A DNA stretch of 64,000 nt, taken from positions 62,001 through 126,000 of the forward strand of contig WRPE01000001.1 of assembly GCA_009773315.1 (NCBI GenBank), written 5' to 3'. Shown here piece after piece: positions 9,614 to 20,076 of this stretch (within the stretch, counting starts at the first letter, position 1; each line of letters begins with the position of its first letter). The notes beneath the pieces were generated by a model. That model saw only the letters and a list, made by a program, of their open reading frames with translations, searched no databases and was not told where the DNA came from. Source of the stretch: Syntrophaceae bacterium. GTDB lineage: Bacteria; Desulfobacterota; Syntrophia; Syntrophales; Smithellaceae. The position numbers were made by a program, and so were the translations under genes.

Positions 9614-10966
9614 TCACTGCGTGCAGGCTTTGATCAAGAAGCGCTCCAGAAGCAATTGCGGGTCCGTGGTCGAAGATTTCATGGCGCGGTCCATATCCAG
9701 CAGATCATTGAGATAATTCACCAAAACAGGGTAGGAAAACCGGCTGCAATTGCGCAATGCGTTGTAAATAACAAAGGGGTGCTTATTGACCAGCAAATCT
9801 TCCTTGCGGGAGACGTCCGGCGCCACTCCTGCCACAGCGGGATAGATTTTTTTCTGAAACGAGCCATAGTCCATCTTCGGCGTGATTCGGGGCAGTTTTT
9901 CTGAACGAACCAGAAGGGACGCCTGCAAAAGCAAGCGGATTTCGCGGCTGATCATCGTCAGAATCATCAAATGATGCATACCCTGATCAAGCAGGGCTTT
10001 CAGGGCTGTCAGAGCTGCTTTCGCATTTTTTTCAGCCAGCGCCGTTGTTAAATCGAAGATCGAATCTTCCCGGGTCTTGCCAACGACATCCTCGACATCC
10101 TTTTCTTCAATAACGGACCGCTCGCCAACAAACGATATGAGCTTTTCTAGTTCATTTAACGAAGGACGCAGTTGAAATCCTGTCTTTTTCCCCAGCGCAA
10201 TCCAGGCCGCAGGGGTCAGACTTTTGCCACACCGAATCAGCAATTTCTGCGCTTCGTGCTTGAGCGTTTCTTTGGTGGCTGCCTCCCCCTTGATCTCACC
10301 AAAGTGTAAAACAATCCCTGCTTTGTCGATCACTTTAAAAAGCTTTTTTCTTTTGTCAACTGCTTCGGCGGTCAGAATTAAACAATTCCCCGCCGGAAGG
10401 CCCTCAGCAAGGAGTGCTTCAAATTGCTCGGATGGGTCGGTAACGCTGCCGGATGTCCATCCCCGGCTGGTACAAATTTCGATCATCCGCGGCAACCACT
10501 TGTTTCGGTCATCTCCTGAATCTTCCGCCACGGCCTGACGCCATTGCTCATCAGTTATCTTTTGCCATCCGGCGCCTTGCATGTCTTCCCAGGCAAAGCC
10601 GGATATTTTCAGAAAGGTCAGAAAATATTTGGCGGCGCGATCGGGGTGCTCATCGATGTTGTCTCGAATTTTCTGAATCAGATCGCTCAGATTTTCACGG
10701 GATTGAAAAATCGTGGTGTTTTTCACCACGACAACTTTTCGGCCGCCTAAAAGAGACGGCGCAAGAAGATGATCCTTCAGGAGATCAAAGTCCGCATTTT
10801 CGCCGTCGAGAAAAAAAAGGCCGAAATCACGGTCGGCCGGAGGAATGATTATGTCCAGTATTTGATGGAGCGTTTCATGGAGCAGATATTCCTCTTCGCC
10901 GTACAAAAGATAGCAGGGCGCAACGTTTCCCTTCTTTAGGTCAATGATTGCTTTTTCCAGGGTCAT
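9614..10966 (-). CDS. holA: DNA polymerase III subunit delta
   Basis: CYLLYGEEEYLLHETL N-terminus, overall delta/HolA architecture. Confidence 0.85.
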   Translation of the reverse strand: MTLEKAIIDLKKGNVAPCYLLYGEEEYLLHETLHQILDIIIPPADRDFGLFFLDGENADFDLLKDHLLAPSLLGGRKVVVVKNTTIFQSRENLSDLIQKIRDNIDEHPDRAAKYFLTFLKISGFAWEDMQGAGWQKITDEQWRQAVAEDSGDDRNKWLPRMIEICTSRGWTSGSVTDPSEQFEALLAEGLPAGNCLILTAEAVDKRKKLFKVIDKAGIVLHFGEIKGEAATKETLKHEAQKLLIRCGKSLTPAAWIALGKKTGFQLRPSLNELEKLISFVGERSVIEEKDVEDVVGKTREDSIFDLTTALAEKNAKAALTALKALLDQGMHHLMILTMISREIRLLLQASLLVRSEKLPRITPKMDYGSFQKKIYPAVAGVAPDVSRKEDLLVNKHPFVIYNALRNCSRFSYPVLVNYLNDLLDMDRAMKSSTTDPQLLLERFLIKACTQ

Positions 10967-10984
10967 ACATGACTCTCAATAAAA

Positions 10985-11150
10985 TAGAATTCAGAATACA
11001 GAAGTCAGAATTCAGAATGGCCTGCTACTAAAGCGGCTCGGTAGATTGAAAGCGGCACTCCGCATTTTCCCGACCTCAGGGATGTCCGTAGCCAAGTCTC
11101 TCATTCTGACTCCTGACTTCTGACTTCTGTCTTCTGTCTTCTATCTCTTA
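10985..11150. repeat. Intergenic element bounded by inverted AGAAGTCAG-type repeats
   Basis: AGAATTCAGAATACAGAAGTCAGAATTCAGAATGG ... CATTCTGACTCCTGACTTCTGACTTCTGTCTTCTGTCTTCT. Confidence 0.55.
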
Positions 11151-11798
11151 AACGATGACGTATTTCTTGATGTGCTTCACAACGTCTTCTGGTTCGTCAA
11201 TAATCTGTATCATCTCTATATCATAGGGTAGGATCATATTCTGTTGCAGCATGCTGTTTTTCAGCCAGTCCAACAGACCCTGCCAGTATTCACGGCCCAT
11301 CAGGATGACGGGAAAGCTTTTCACGCGTTTAGTCTGGATCAGGGTTAATGCTTCAAAAAACTCGTCCATGGTCCCGTAGCCACCCGGCATGATCACATAG
11401 GCAACAGCAGATTTGACAAACATGACTTTGCGAATGAAAAAATATTTATAATCAAGTTGAAGATTGGCATAGGGGTTGGGTCTTTGCTCAAAAGGCAGCT
11501 TAATATTCATTCCCACGGATTGACCACCCGCTTCCGCCGCGCCTTTATTGGCCGCCTCCATAATTCCGGCACCGCCACCGGTAATGACGGGAAATCCATT
11601 TTGAGCTAAAAGCTGTCCCAGCTTTTCCGCCATATGATAATACTTGTCGTCGGGTTTGGTACGGGCTGAACCAAAAATAGTCACGGCATTATGGACATTC
11701 GAAAGAACCTCGATGGATTCGACAAATTCCGCCATAATGCGAAAAATCCGCCACGATTCTTCCTTGGATAATGCATCGATAAGATATTGCTTTTCCAT
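11148..11798 (-). CDS. LOG family protein (TIGR00730-type)
   Basis: TIFGSARTKPDD, VITGGGAGIMEAANKGA, VMPGGYGTMDEFFEALTLIQTK. Confidence 0.9.
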   Translation of the reverse strand: MEKQYLIDALSKEESWRIFRIMAEFVESIEVLSNVHNAVTIFGSARTKPDDKYYHMAEKLGQLLAQNGFPVITGGGAGIMEAANKGAAEAGGQSVGMNIKLPFEQRPNPYANLQLDYKYFFIRKVMFVKSAVAYVIMPGGYGTMDEFFEALTLIQTKRVKSFPVILMGREYWQGLLDWLKNSMLQQNMILPYDIEMIQIIDEPEDVVKHIKKYVIV

Positions 11799-11807
11799 GG
11801 TTAATCA

Positions 11808-11999
11808 CTAATTGGTGCGGCGTCGTTGAACCTTGGCCAGTCTGCGGCGCGCTTCGATGGTTTTTCTCTTCTTTTTGACCGAAGGCTTCTCATAGGCCCG
11901 GCGAACTTTCAATTCCTTGAATAATCCGCTTTTCGAAAGTTTGTTTTTCAGAATTTTGAGAGCTTTTTCCACATCGTTATCAATGACTTTTACTTCCAA
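11808..11999 (-). CDS. rpsU: 30S ribosomal protein S21
   Basis: 63 aa, basic: EKALKILKNKLSKSGLFKELKVRRAYEKPSVKKKRK. Confidence 0.93.
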   Translation of the reverse strand: MEVKVIDNDVEKALKILKNKLSKSGLFKELKVRRAYEKPSVKKKRKTIEARRRLAKVQRRRTN

Positions 12000-12144
12000 T
12001 TTTATTCCTCCTCATTCTTATTAATGCTAGCGTGTAATAATATTTACGTTATTTTTGACTTTTAAACACAAAAAAAGGGCAGCACGACACAAGCATAATC
12101 ATCTTGCGCCGTCAACTACCCCTAAATTTCCAATAAACTTTAAA

Positions 12145-13221
12145 TCACGCTCCTTGCTCGGAAACCACTCTTTGCAGAGCCTTTAAAAAAGTCTCATTTT
12201 CCTGGTGATTTCCCACGGTTACCCGCATACAATTTGTCATCCGCGGCGGCACATTCAAATTTTTCACCATGATACCCTGCGCGGCGAGATTTGCATATAT
12301 GTGATCCGAATCAAAATTGCAACTAAAATAAATAAAATTAGCCTGTGATGGATGTGGCGTAATTCCGGTGATCTTCTTTAAACCGGCAAAAAGCTCCTCG
12401 CGCCGGTGCACAATGTCATCGACTTGCCGGTCAAATTCATCAATATTATCCAGAAAAAAATTGGCGGTAAGTTGCGATAGGGCATTAATATTATAAGGCA
12501 ATCTAACTTTATTGAGCTGCTCTAAAATCTCCGGATGGCCGAGAAGAAAACCCAGACGAATCGAAGCCATTCCCAGTTTGGACAATGTCTTTAAGATAAG
12601 CAAATTATCGTATTTCTTGGTCAGAGTCAGCAGAGTTTGCCCGGAAAAAGCTCCATAGGCCTCGTCCACAATAACCAGACCCGGTGCTTTTTTAATCACG
12701 GTCTCTATTTTATCCCGATCAAATAAATTTCCCGTGGGGCTATTGGGATAACTTAAAAAAATCAAAGACGGAAAACCGGCGCTGACCTTCTCCAACATGG
12801 CGTCAAGGTCGAGATCAAAATTTTCATCCAGTGGGACTTCCATCACCTTTTGTCCGGCGTTGACGGCAATAATTTTGTACATCACAAAAGTCGGGAAAGG
12901 CGCCATCACACCGCTGATCTTGCCTTTCATGGTCAGGCAAAGTATTTGAATAAGCTCATCGGAACCATTTCCCAGCATGACCCTATCCTGATCAACACCA
13001 CAGTATTTAGCCAACCTTGCACGCAATTCGGGATTGCCGGCCTCGGGATAACGGTTGAGTTCAACTTTTTTGAGCTCTTCCATCAGTTTTCTTTTTAAGG
13101 GCTCCTCAAGGCAAAACGGATTTTCATTGGCATCCATTTTGATCGCGCCGGAATACACAGGAGCTTTATAACCGCTCTGCTGATAAATTTTGTCCGCTAC
13201 TAAATCCTTTAAAATCATCAT
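12145..13221 (-). CDS. hisC: Histidinol-phosphate aminotransferase
   Basis: KMDANENPF, NRYPE, GNGSDELIQ, TLSKLGMASIRLGF. Confidence 0.92.
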   Translation of the reverse strand: MMILKDLVADKIYQQSGYKAPVYSGAIKMDANENPFCLEEPLKRKLMEELKKVELNRYPEAGNPELRARLAKYCGVDQDRVMLGNGSDELIQILCLTMKGKISGVMAPFPTFVMYKIIAVNAGQKVMEVPLDENFDLDLDAMLEKVSAGFPSLIFLSYPNSPTGNLFDRDKIETVIKKAPGLVIVDEAYGAFSGQTLLTLTKKYDNLLILKTLSKLGMASIRLGFLLGHPEILEQLNKVRLPYNINALSQLTANFFLDNIDEFDRQVDDIVHRREELFAGLKKITGITPHPSQANFIYFSCNFDSDHIYANLAAQGIMVKNLNVPPRMTNCMRVTVGNHQENETFLKALQRVVSEQGA

Positions 13222-13226
13222 ACCGG

Positions 13227-14060
13227 TTAACCTAATTTAAATGCGTCCCTTTTTCGTTCCCAATTCCAGGCGTCACTCTCATATTTTTTGACCAGTTGAC
13301 TGCTCAATGCCTTTTCGGCGGGTGTTAACGGCCCTTCTGAGAGATCAATACCTAATTCGTCGATAAAACCCTTTTGCAAAACCGAGCAGAGAGTCTCTGC
13401 GCTGACAGGTGAAGGAATCACTTCATTCACGGCCGTGACGGAACGTCTGAGTTTTTCGGTCGAGTCCGTCACCTGCGACATCAGGATCAAGGCGGCGGTT
13501 TCAACCGGATCAAACGTCATCAGCAGCGACCCGTGCTGCAAAAAACCTCCGTGCGTTCGCATTTGTGCGCTGCCGCAAATTTTTCTGCCGCCGACCAGCA
13601 GTTCATTGCCGGACGGTACGGAAAAACAACAGGACGTCATATCCGGCTTTTTGCCTGAGGCGCCTGAGGCGGCTTTCGCGAGATGAGCCTTGATCCCCAG
13701 CCCAGATAATCCCTGCGCCAGACAAAGACTGATTATTTCATACGTCCCGATAATAGAATCAGGAAACAGCTTTTCCGAATCTCCGGCCGTAAGGGAATAG
13801 GTAATTTCATCGCAGTGATAAACGGCTTTCCCTCCCGTTATCCTGCGGACTATATCAACCCCGGACAATCGGCACCGGTTAAAATTGACTTCGTTTTTCA
13901 ATCCCTGAAAATAGCCGATAGAGACAGCCGGTCGGCGCCAACCATAGAAACGTAACGTCGGCGGTCTTTTATTTTTTATCGTTTCTTGAAAAACAGCTTC
14001 ATCGATGGCCATGTTTTCAGAGGCGCTGTTGGACCGATAATTGAGTAAACGCCATACCAT
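13227..14060 (-). CDS. Lipoate-protein ligase A family (BPL_LplA)
   Basis: RRPAVSIGYFQ, VRRITGGKAVYHCDEITYS, GRKICGSAQMRTHGGFLQHGSLL. Confidence 0.88.
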   Translation of the reverse strand: MVWRLLNYRSNSASENMAIDEAVFQETIKNKRPPTLRFYGWRRPAVSIGYFQGLKNEVNFNRCRLSGVDIVRRITGGKAVYHCDEITYSLTAGDSEKLFPDSIIGTYEIISLCLAQGLSGLGIKAHLAKAASGASGKKPDMTSCCFSVPSGNELLVGGRKICGSAQMRTHGGFLQHGSLLMTFDPVETAALILMSQVTDSTEKLRRSVTAVNEVIPSPVSAETLCSVLQKGFIDELGIDLSEGPLTPAEKALSSQLVKKYESDAWNWERKRDAFKLG

Positions 14061-14069
14061 AAGAGGGCT

Positions 14070-14465
14070 TCAGTCAGCTTCCTGCTGCATGATAAAATCA
14101 TGATAACCTGCCGCATCCAGAAGCTCATCCAGTTGCTCCATATCATCCATCTCAATGACAACCAGCCAGCCGGTATCATGAGGATCGCTGTTGATGATGC
14201 CGATATCATCATGAATATCTTCGTTGATGCTGACAATCGTCCCGTTGACCGAAGCAATCAGATCCACAACCGCCTTGGTGGATTCAATAGAACCGAAAGC
14301 TTCGTCACGTTCCACATACGTGTCAATTTCAGGAAATTCTATAGACAGGATTTCTCCCAGACTTTCCTGGGCATAATCCGTAATCCCCAGCGTAGCCATG
14401 TCCCCGTCAACACGCACCCAAATATGTTCGCGACTGTAAAGTAGGTCTTCTGGAAATACCTTCAT
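14070..14465 (-). CDS. gcvH: Glycine cleavage system H protein
   Basis: YSREHIWVRVDGDMATLGITDYAQESLGEI; FGSIESTKAVVDL lipoyl-lysine site. Confidence 0.95.
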   Translation of the reverse strand: MKVFPEDLLYSREHIWVRVDGDMATLGITDYAQESLGEILSIEFPEIDTYVERDEAFGSIESTKAVVDLIASVNGTIVSINEDIHDDIGIINSDPHDTGWLVVIEMDDMEQLDELLDAAGYHDFIMQQEAD

Positions 14466-14484
14466 AACAGCATAACCTCAAAAT

Positions 14485-15573
14485 TTATTTAATGATGATG
14501 AGCTTTTTATTCATCTTTGTAATTATTTCGCAACTACTTTCTTTCACAAAAACTGTGTCCTCAATGCGAATGCCCCACCGATCAGGATAATAGAGACCAG
14601 GTTCAACCGTGACAACCATTCCAGCGGTCAAAACGTCCTGTGAATTCGGCGCCAGACGCGGCGCTTCATGAACCTCCAGACCAACGCCATGACCTGTTCC
14701 ATGAACAAAATAACGGCTGTATTTTTCACCCAATATGCCGCGAACCAAAGCATCGACATCAGCCGCGTCTACTCCTGCCCGGATGGAAGCGATGGCCTCA
14801 TCATGAGCCCGCAGAACGGCACGATAAGCATTTTTTTTATCACCTGTCAATTCCCCAATTGCGAATGTGCAAGTTTCATCGGAACAATAACCCTGATATT
14901 TAACACCAAAATCAATAACAACAAAATCTCCATTCCTGATTTTCCGATTCGTAGGCCTGGCGTGAGGAAGCGCCGCATTCTCTCCAGAAGCGATAATCGT
15001 CTCAAACGCAATCTGCTCGGCTCCCGCCCGGCGCGCCGTCATTTCCAGCTGCAGAGCCGTTTGAAGTTCCGTCCAGCCGGGTTGTATTTCGCAGGCCAGC
15101 GCAGCTAACGCTTTCGATGCGATCGCCGCAGCTTTTCTCATCAAATCTATTTCATGCTTATCCTTGTAAGCCCGAAGCAATCTCAACTCATTACCCAGTG
15201 GAACAAGCTTTGTCTGTTTTAACCTTTGCTTTAAATCATCGTACATTTCCACATTAACAAAAGGCGCTTCAAAACCGATCCTGTTCAGCCCCAACTCCTT
15301 CACGGCCTGTTCAATTCCCTGAACTTTATTTTGATACTGGACAACGGAGATCCGTTGAACTTCGGCAGCAGCTTGTGTCGTGTAACGGCCATCGACAAGC
15401 AGCCAGGCGGCATCTGAACTTAAAACCAAAACGCCGTCACTGCCCGTAAATCCCGACAGATAGCGGATATTGCTCATGCTGGAAAATAGAATGCCATCGA
15501 CCTGATAGTTGGAAAAGTTTTCCCGAACTGCATGAATTCTGGAGAGGGAAGAATCATTTATTGCTTGCGGCAT
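14485..15573 (-). CDS. M24 Xaa-Pro aminopeptidase/dipeptidase
   Basis: FSSMSNIRYLSGFTGSDG, VIDFGVKYQGYCSDETCTF, HGTGHGVGLEVHEAP. Confidence 0.92.
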   Translation of the reverse strand: MPQAINDSSLSRIHAVRENFSNYQVDGILFSSMSNIRYLSGFTGSDGVLVLSSDAAWLLVDGRYTTQAAAEVQRISVVQYQNKVQGIEQAVKELGLNRIGFEAPFVNVEMYDDLKQRLKQTKLVPLGNELRLLRAYKDKHEIDLMRKAAAIASKALAALACEIQPGWTELQTALQLEMTARRAGAEQIAFETIIASGENAALPHARPTNRKIRNGDFVVIDFGVKYQGYCSDETCTFAIGELTGDKKNAYRAVLRAHDEAIASIRAGVDAADVDALVRGILGEKYSRYFVHGTGHGVGLEVHEAPRLAPNSQDVLTAGMVVTVEPGLYYPDRWGIRIEDTVFVKESSCEIITKMNKKLIIIK

Positions 15574-15621
15574 GAGTTTTGATCCTATGAATATTGGCCA
15601 TCCATCCCGATCGAGTATCTG

Positions 15622-16383
15622 TCACTTCAAAGACTGTAAATACTCTCGCGCCTTTTGCCCAAAAGGCGATTGCGGGGCAAGCTTCATGACTTGCTGAAAG
15701 GACTTTTGTGCACTTGCCGTGTCTTTTGTTTTCAAATAGATCTCAGCCAGAAAGAAATGAGCGTCATAAAGAGAGGGATTCAAGGCAACAGCTCTTTCCA
15801 AATGCTCCTTTGCCTGGACCAGATTAGATTGCTTGATATAGATTAATCCGATATTTTTTTCGATTTGCGGTTGCCAGGCGGACATCCCGTCTTCTCGCAA
15901 TGCCTGCTGATAGAGGGACAGGGCCCTATTATAATTTTGCAGGTTATAATAAGCCCAACCGGAATTATAAAGAGCAAACGCCGGCGTCGCATAAAGATAA
16001 TTCTTCAACGCTTTATCAAAAGAATCAATGGCCTTCTCCCATTGTCCCATGTCCAAATAGATGGCGCCTAAATAATTATGGGCTTCAGAATAATCCTTCT
16101 TCAAGAATATCGCTGTCTGAAAGCGTTCCATGGCCATGTCTCTGAGACCCCGGCCGTGATAGGCGATACCCAAATAATAATTAATCACGGGATCATTGGG
16201 CGCATTCTTATCCGCTTCCAGTAATTCTTTGAGCGCACCGATATATTGTCCGGCCTCAAGTAAAGCCATCCCTTTTTTCAAATATACATCTGCCTGATCT
16301 CTGTGCCAGGGTGTGTTGGTACAGGATATAAGAAATAATTGACAAAGTAACACGGATAGAACGATCAAGATTTTCAGTTTCAT
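15622..16383 (-). CDS. PilF/PilW-like TPR lipoprotein (type IV pilus biogenesis)
   Basis: Lipobox LISCTN, multiple TPRs, directly downstream of pilQ. Confidence 0.8.
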   Translation of the reverse strand: MKLKILIVLSVLLCQLFLISCTNTPWHRDQADVYLKKGMALLEAGQYIGALKELLEADKNAPNDPVINYYLGIAYHGRGLRDMAMERFQTAIFLKKDYSEAHNYLGAIYLDMGQWEKAIDSFDKALKNYLYATPAFALYNSGWAYYNLQNYNRALSLYQQALREDGMSAWQPQIEKNIGLIYIKQSNLVQAKEHLERAVALNPSLYDAHFFLAEIYLKTKDTASAQKSFQQVMKLAPQSPFGQKAREYLQSLK

Positions 16384-16436
16384 GGTTTAATCAACCCGAT
16401 AAAAGCGCAATGAATTAATTTTGTTCATTCACCGAT

Positions 16437-16473
16437 AAAAATCCCTCTGCAAATATATATGGAGAGGGATTTT
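16437..16473 (-). terminator. Terminator downstream of pilQ
   Basis: AAAATCCCTCT/AGAGGGATTTT stem; T-rich tail on the minus strand. Confidence 0.7.
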
Positions 16474-16493
16474 GTGTCCTGAAGAGTGTTTTT

Positions 16494-18293
16494 CTATTTC
16501 CGGTTGCGGCAACGATCTAAATTATCGAGATTCGTCGTATCGCACTCATCTTCAACATATCCGGCTTCAGACAATATCTTCGGCGTAATAAATATCAGCA
16601 ATTGTTGTTTATTCTTCGTGATGTTTTCCGTTTTAAACAGCCATCCCAGAACGGGGATCTTATAAAACCAGGGGATACCGCTTTCTAGTTTAGACTCATC
16701 ATTTCGGGAGACACCGCCAATAACAACAGTGTCTCCATCTGAAACGACAACCGTGGATGACAATTCATTCTTACGAAGGGGGGTAGGGATCCCATACTTG
16801 ACGCCTTTTGCATAATCCGGTGTGTCATTCTTCGCTGTAATTACCATGGAAATCCGTCCCTCACCGGTAATTTTCGGTTTGACTTCCAATAGCAACAGAG
16901 CTTCTTTGAACGTAACGGTCGCAGGCGAAGTGCCCGATGCCGGCGTGACGTAGGGTACTTCCTCACCTTGTTTGATAACGGCCTTTACATCGTCCATCGT
17001 CACGACTTTGGGCGCTGAGATTACTTTACCTTGAGCGGTCGATTCCAGCGCTGATAATTGCGTTTCAATGAAACCGCGTGCATTGCCGAAAACAAGGCCA
17101 AAAGTCGGACCGAGTATAGCGGAGGGCAAATTAATGGCCGCCATTGTTAATGGTAATGGTTCTTTGCCCCCCGTGGTCCAGTTAATTTCCGGTGGATAAG
17201 TCTGTCTACGGGCATTGGTTTGTGTAAGGGGATTGGTTCCACCAGATAAACCCAGTCCATAAGATCCCACTGATTGCGAATTGCCGAATCCCCATTGGAC
17301 GCCCAGGTTTCTGACAAACTCTTCCGATGCTTCCACAATTTTTGCTTCAATCAGTATTTGCCGTAATTTCCCTTTCTCGACCAGCGCTTGCAGTTCTCTT
17401 GCCTTACGATTATCTTCTGCTTTACGCATCTCCTCTTCCGCCATCTTTTTGTTTTGTTCATCTTTTCTCTGTCTTTCCAAGGTCATAACCGTGATGATAT
17501 CACCCGTTTGCTGTTTTGCCAAACCGTGAATTTTCAGGATGGCGTCCAACGCCTGATCCCAGGGCACATTTTTCATGGATAAAGTAACATTGCCCTTAAC
17601 ATCATCGCCGGAAATAATACTGGCCTTGCCGTATTCAGCCATTAACCGTAAAACGCTCTTAATATCCGCATCCTGGAAATCAAGCGATATCATTCTATCC
17701 GTATATCTTTTTGTTGACTCGCGTCGCGCCGGTATTCTTATCTCATTTCCTTCATAGGTAGCGTCGCCGGCTGAAACTTCTCTGGATTTTATGGAATCTT
17801 GTTGTTTCATGGCGCCTAATTTTGCCTCTATGCTGGAAATATTAAAATCAATAACAACAATCTTTCCTTCCTGTCTTATGGAATAAGGAACATTTTCTTT
17901 GAGATTAATTTTCAAATTAACCCATTGCTTGCCTGCTGCCGCCTGCTGTTGCGCCTGCACACCAGTCACATTAAGCAGTTGCCCAACCCCGAGAGTTTGC
18001 CGCATGTTGTCGGGGGCAAACAAATTTTCCAGTCTGATGAGTAAGCTATTATCTAATTGAATGGAGGGAGGAGCAATCAAGGGCTGCTGAGAAACAACAA
18101 GACTGACCCTTTCCCGACCGGATAACTTTTCAAATAATATATTTTCCAGATAACCTACATTTGCTGTTTCATTTTTAGCACCTGTGACATTATTTTGATC
18201 TGCACGTAAACCCGTAACCACGCCAACCGGCATATATAAAAAAATCCAAAGGATGATGAAAACAGGGATTATTTTGGATAAATATTTTTTCAT
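16494..18293 (-). CDS. pilQ: Type IV pilus secretin
   Basis: ISLDFQDADIKSVLRLMAEYGKASIISGDDVKGNVTLSMKNVPWDQALDAILK and C-terminal secretin domain VVIGGVSRNDESK...LLIFITPKIL. Confidence 0.95.
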   Translation of the reverse strand: MKKYLSKIIPVFIILWIFLYMPVGVVTGLRADQNNVTGAKNETANVGYLENILFEKLSGRERVSLVVSQQPLIAPPSIQLDNSLLIRLENLFAPDNMRQTLGVGQLLNVTGVQAQQQAAAGKQWVNLKINLKENVPYSIRQEGKIVVIDFNISSIEAKLGAMKQQDSIKSREVSAGDATYEGNEIRIPARRESTKRYTDRMISLDFQDADIKSVLRLMAEYGKASIISGDDVKGNVTLSMKNVPWDQALDAILKIHGLAKQQTGDIITVMTLERQRKDEQNKKMAEEEMRKAEDNRKARELQALVEKGKLRQILIEAKIVEASEEFVRNLGVQWGFGNSQSVGSYGLGLSGGTNPLTQTNARRQTYPPEINWTTGGKEPLPLTMAAINLPSAILGPTFGLVFGNARGFIETQLSALESTAQGKVISAPKVVTMDDVKAVIKQGEEVPYVTPASGTSPATVTFKEALLLLEVKPKITGEGRISMVITAKNDTPDYAKGVKYGIPTPLRKNELSSTVVVSDGDTVVIGGVSRNDESKLESGIPWFYKIPVLGWLFKTENITKNKQQLLIFITPKILSEAGYVEDECDTTNLDNLDRCRNRK

Positions 18294-18302
18294 GATATTA
18301 CC

Positions 18303-18806
18303 TCAGTGTAGGTTTTTATGCAGTTGCATGATAATTCTTTTTACTTTTTTTCCGTCCAACTCATTCACCACTACCCGGTCGGCCAGGATATCCGTTACTT
18401 TTCCATTATGAAGACCAATGCGTGTTCCGATAAAAAGCGGATAAAACTTTTTGGCTGAATCTTCAACCACTGCGACGCGACGGATTTGGTCCCCCATAAT
18501 TCCAACAAGTCTGAAACTTTCTACTTCCTCTCTCTGTAGCGGGAAAATAGATCCCCCTTTACCATCTTTTCCTTTTCCCACGGCCGTAATTTGCACATCA
18601 ACAAAAGGTTTGAACGGATCCGGTTTACCCAACGGATTGTAACTATAAGTATGATCCCGTGTCTGTAAAACCTGCGGCAAAGAGGGCGTCTGCGTTTGCA
18701 AAAATGGTTTATTTGCTTCAGCGCAAAACGCATAAAAAACTGTCGTAAAAAGAATCAATAAATTGCATAAAATGATAGCTTTATTTTTTTTCATTTTTCT
18801 TTTCAC
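18303..18806 (-). CDS. pilP: Type IV pilus assembly lipoprotein-like PilP
   Basis: PLGKPDPFKPF...FRLVGIMGDQIRRVAVVED, between pilO and pilQ. Confidence 0.88.
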   Translation of the reverse strand: MKRKMKKNKAIILCNLLILFTTVFYAFCAEANKPFLQTQTPSLPQVLQTRDHTYSYNPLGKPDPFKPFVDVQITAVGKGKDGKGGSIFPLQREEVESFRLVGIMGDQIRRVAVVEDSAKKFYPLFIGTRIGLHNGKVTDILADRVVVNELDGKKVKRIIMQLHKNLH

Positions 18807-19524
18807 TTGGTTGCTCTTTTTTATCTACAAACATGTACGTTTTTACAGTACAAGATGTAGTAATGAGATATCCCCGCCCTTTAACTTCTTTGCGATCACC
18901 CATGGAAATATCGGAAATATTGACAATGCGCGGCAACTTGGCCACTTTTTCGAAAAAACGAACAGTATTTTGAAAATTACCTGTCACGGTCACTTTTACG
19001 GGTATTTCCTCGTAAAAAGGTTCCGGCGTCGGTAGATTCTTTCCGTCACCGGACTTAGCCGGCGGCGTAGCCGGTTTTTGAGCTTCTGCTTGTTTCTGAC
19101 CGGAAGGTTTAAGCATTGCGGAAGCCTTGGGAGATCCGGCAGGTTTATCCAGAACTTTAGGCACAGCAGCTTTCGGCTCAAACAATAAAAACTCAATACC
19201 CGCATCCCTGCCCGCCAGCGCGACAGAATGAAAAAGGCCTGGGATTTCCCGCTGGTCGGGAAGTTTTAACAAAGCCATTTTATAATTTTGCTTCAGCGCT
19301 TCGACTTCAGCTTTGTACTTATCGAATTGCAGCGCTATTTTTTCTTTCTGCTTAATCTGTAATTGAACGTCCTGATAATCTTTATCAAGCTCTGACATTT
19401 TGGATAAAATATCGGATAAAAAATAGAAGTAATACAAGTAAGCGATGATAAAAACGATTAAAATGATAATCAGGGCTTTGGCCTGTGGAGACAATTTTTT
19501 AATATCGTTAAGGGTGATGACCAT
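18781..19524 (-). CDS. pilO: Type IV pilus inner membrane protein PilO
   Basis: Single N-terminal TM, coiled coil, LLKLPDQREIPGLFHSVALAGRDAGIEFLLFEP; position. Confidence 0.9.
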   Translation of the reverse strand: MVITLNDIKKLSPQAKALIIILIVFIIAYLYYFYFLSDILSKMSELDKDYQDVQLQIKQKEKIALQFDKYKAEVEALKQNYKMALLKLPDQREIPGLFHSVALAGRDAGIEFLLFEPKAAVPKVLDKPAGSPKASAMLKPSGQKQAEAQKPATPPAKSGDGKNLPTPEPFYEEIPVKVTVTGNFQNTVRFFEKVAKLPRIVNISDISMGDRKEVKGRGYLITTSCTVKTYMFVDKKEQPSEKKNEKK

Positions 19525-19527
19525 AAT

Positions 19528-20076
19528 TTAAAAGCCCTTTTTCATTTTGCAGGAAAAAATAAACTGCTGCAAGGTTGTACCGGAAATCTCCACTTTTTTT
19601 GATGAAACTAAATCGACCGACATGATGGGGGGAAAATTTTCGATGGTTTTCATGAAATCAGCAGCGGCAATATTGTCACGGCCAATTCCCTCGATCATCA
19701 AACTATCATTATTTTGCGTAATTTTTGTAAGCCAAATGCTTTTTTGCGGAACCAGCATAGATAAATCATCAAGCGTTTTTACCGGTAATAATCGATTTTC
19801 TTCCAGCGTCCCAATCACCCCAAGTTTTAACTCCAACTCCGCTTTTTGTTGTTTAAACTTTTCCAAATTGCCGACTTTTTCATTTAAAACTTTTAAAGTT
19901 TGCCTGGAATCCGTAAGCTTTGCTTCTAAACCTTTTATTTGAGAAGCCATATGGAGCTGCAACCAGACGAGACAAAGGATAAAAATGATAAATGAACCCG
20001 CAATAATCGTTATCTGTCTTGAAAGATTTTCTTTTTTTTCTTTTTCACGGTAAGGTAAAAGATTAATCTTAATCAT
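19528..20076 (-). CDS. pilN: Type IV pilus assembly protein PilN
   Basis: MIKINLLPYREKEKKENL; ATGA overlap with pilM. Confidence 0.93.
   Translation of the reverse strand: MIKINLLPYREKEKKENLSRQITIIAGSFIIFILCLVWLQLHMASQIKGLEAKLTDSRQTLKVLNEKVGNLEKFKQQKAELELKLGVIGTLEENRLLPVKTLDDLSMLVPQKSIWLTKITQNNDSLMIEGIGRDNIAAADFMKTIENFPPIMSVDLVSSKKVEISGTTLQQFIFSCKMKKGF

Noticed and set aside
13976-14257. 93-aa minus ORF
   Set aside because: Out-of-frame overlap with gcvH and lplA.
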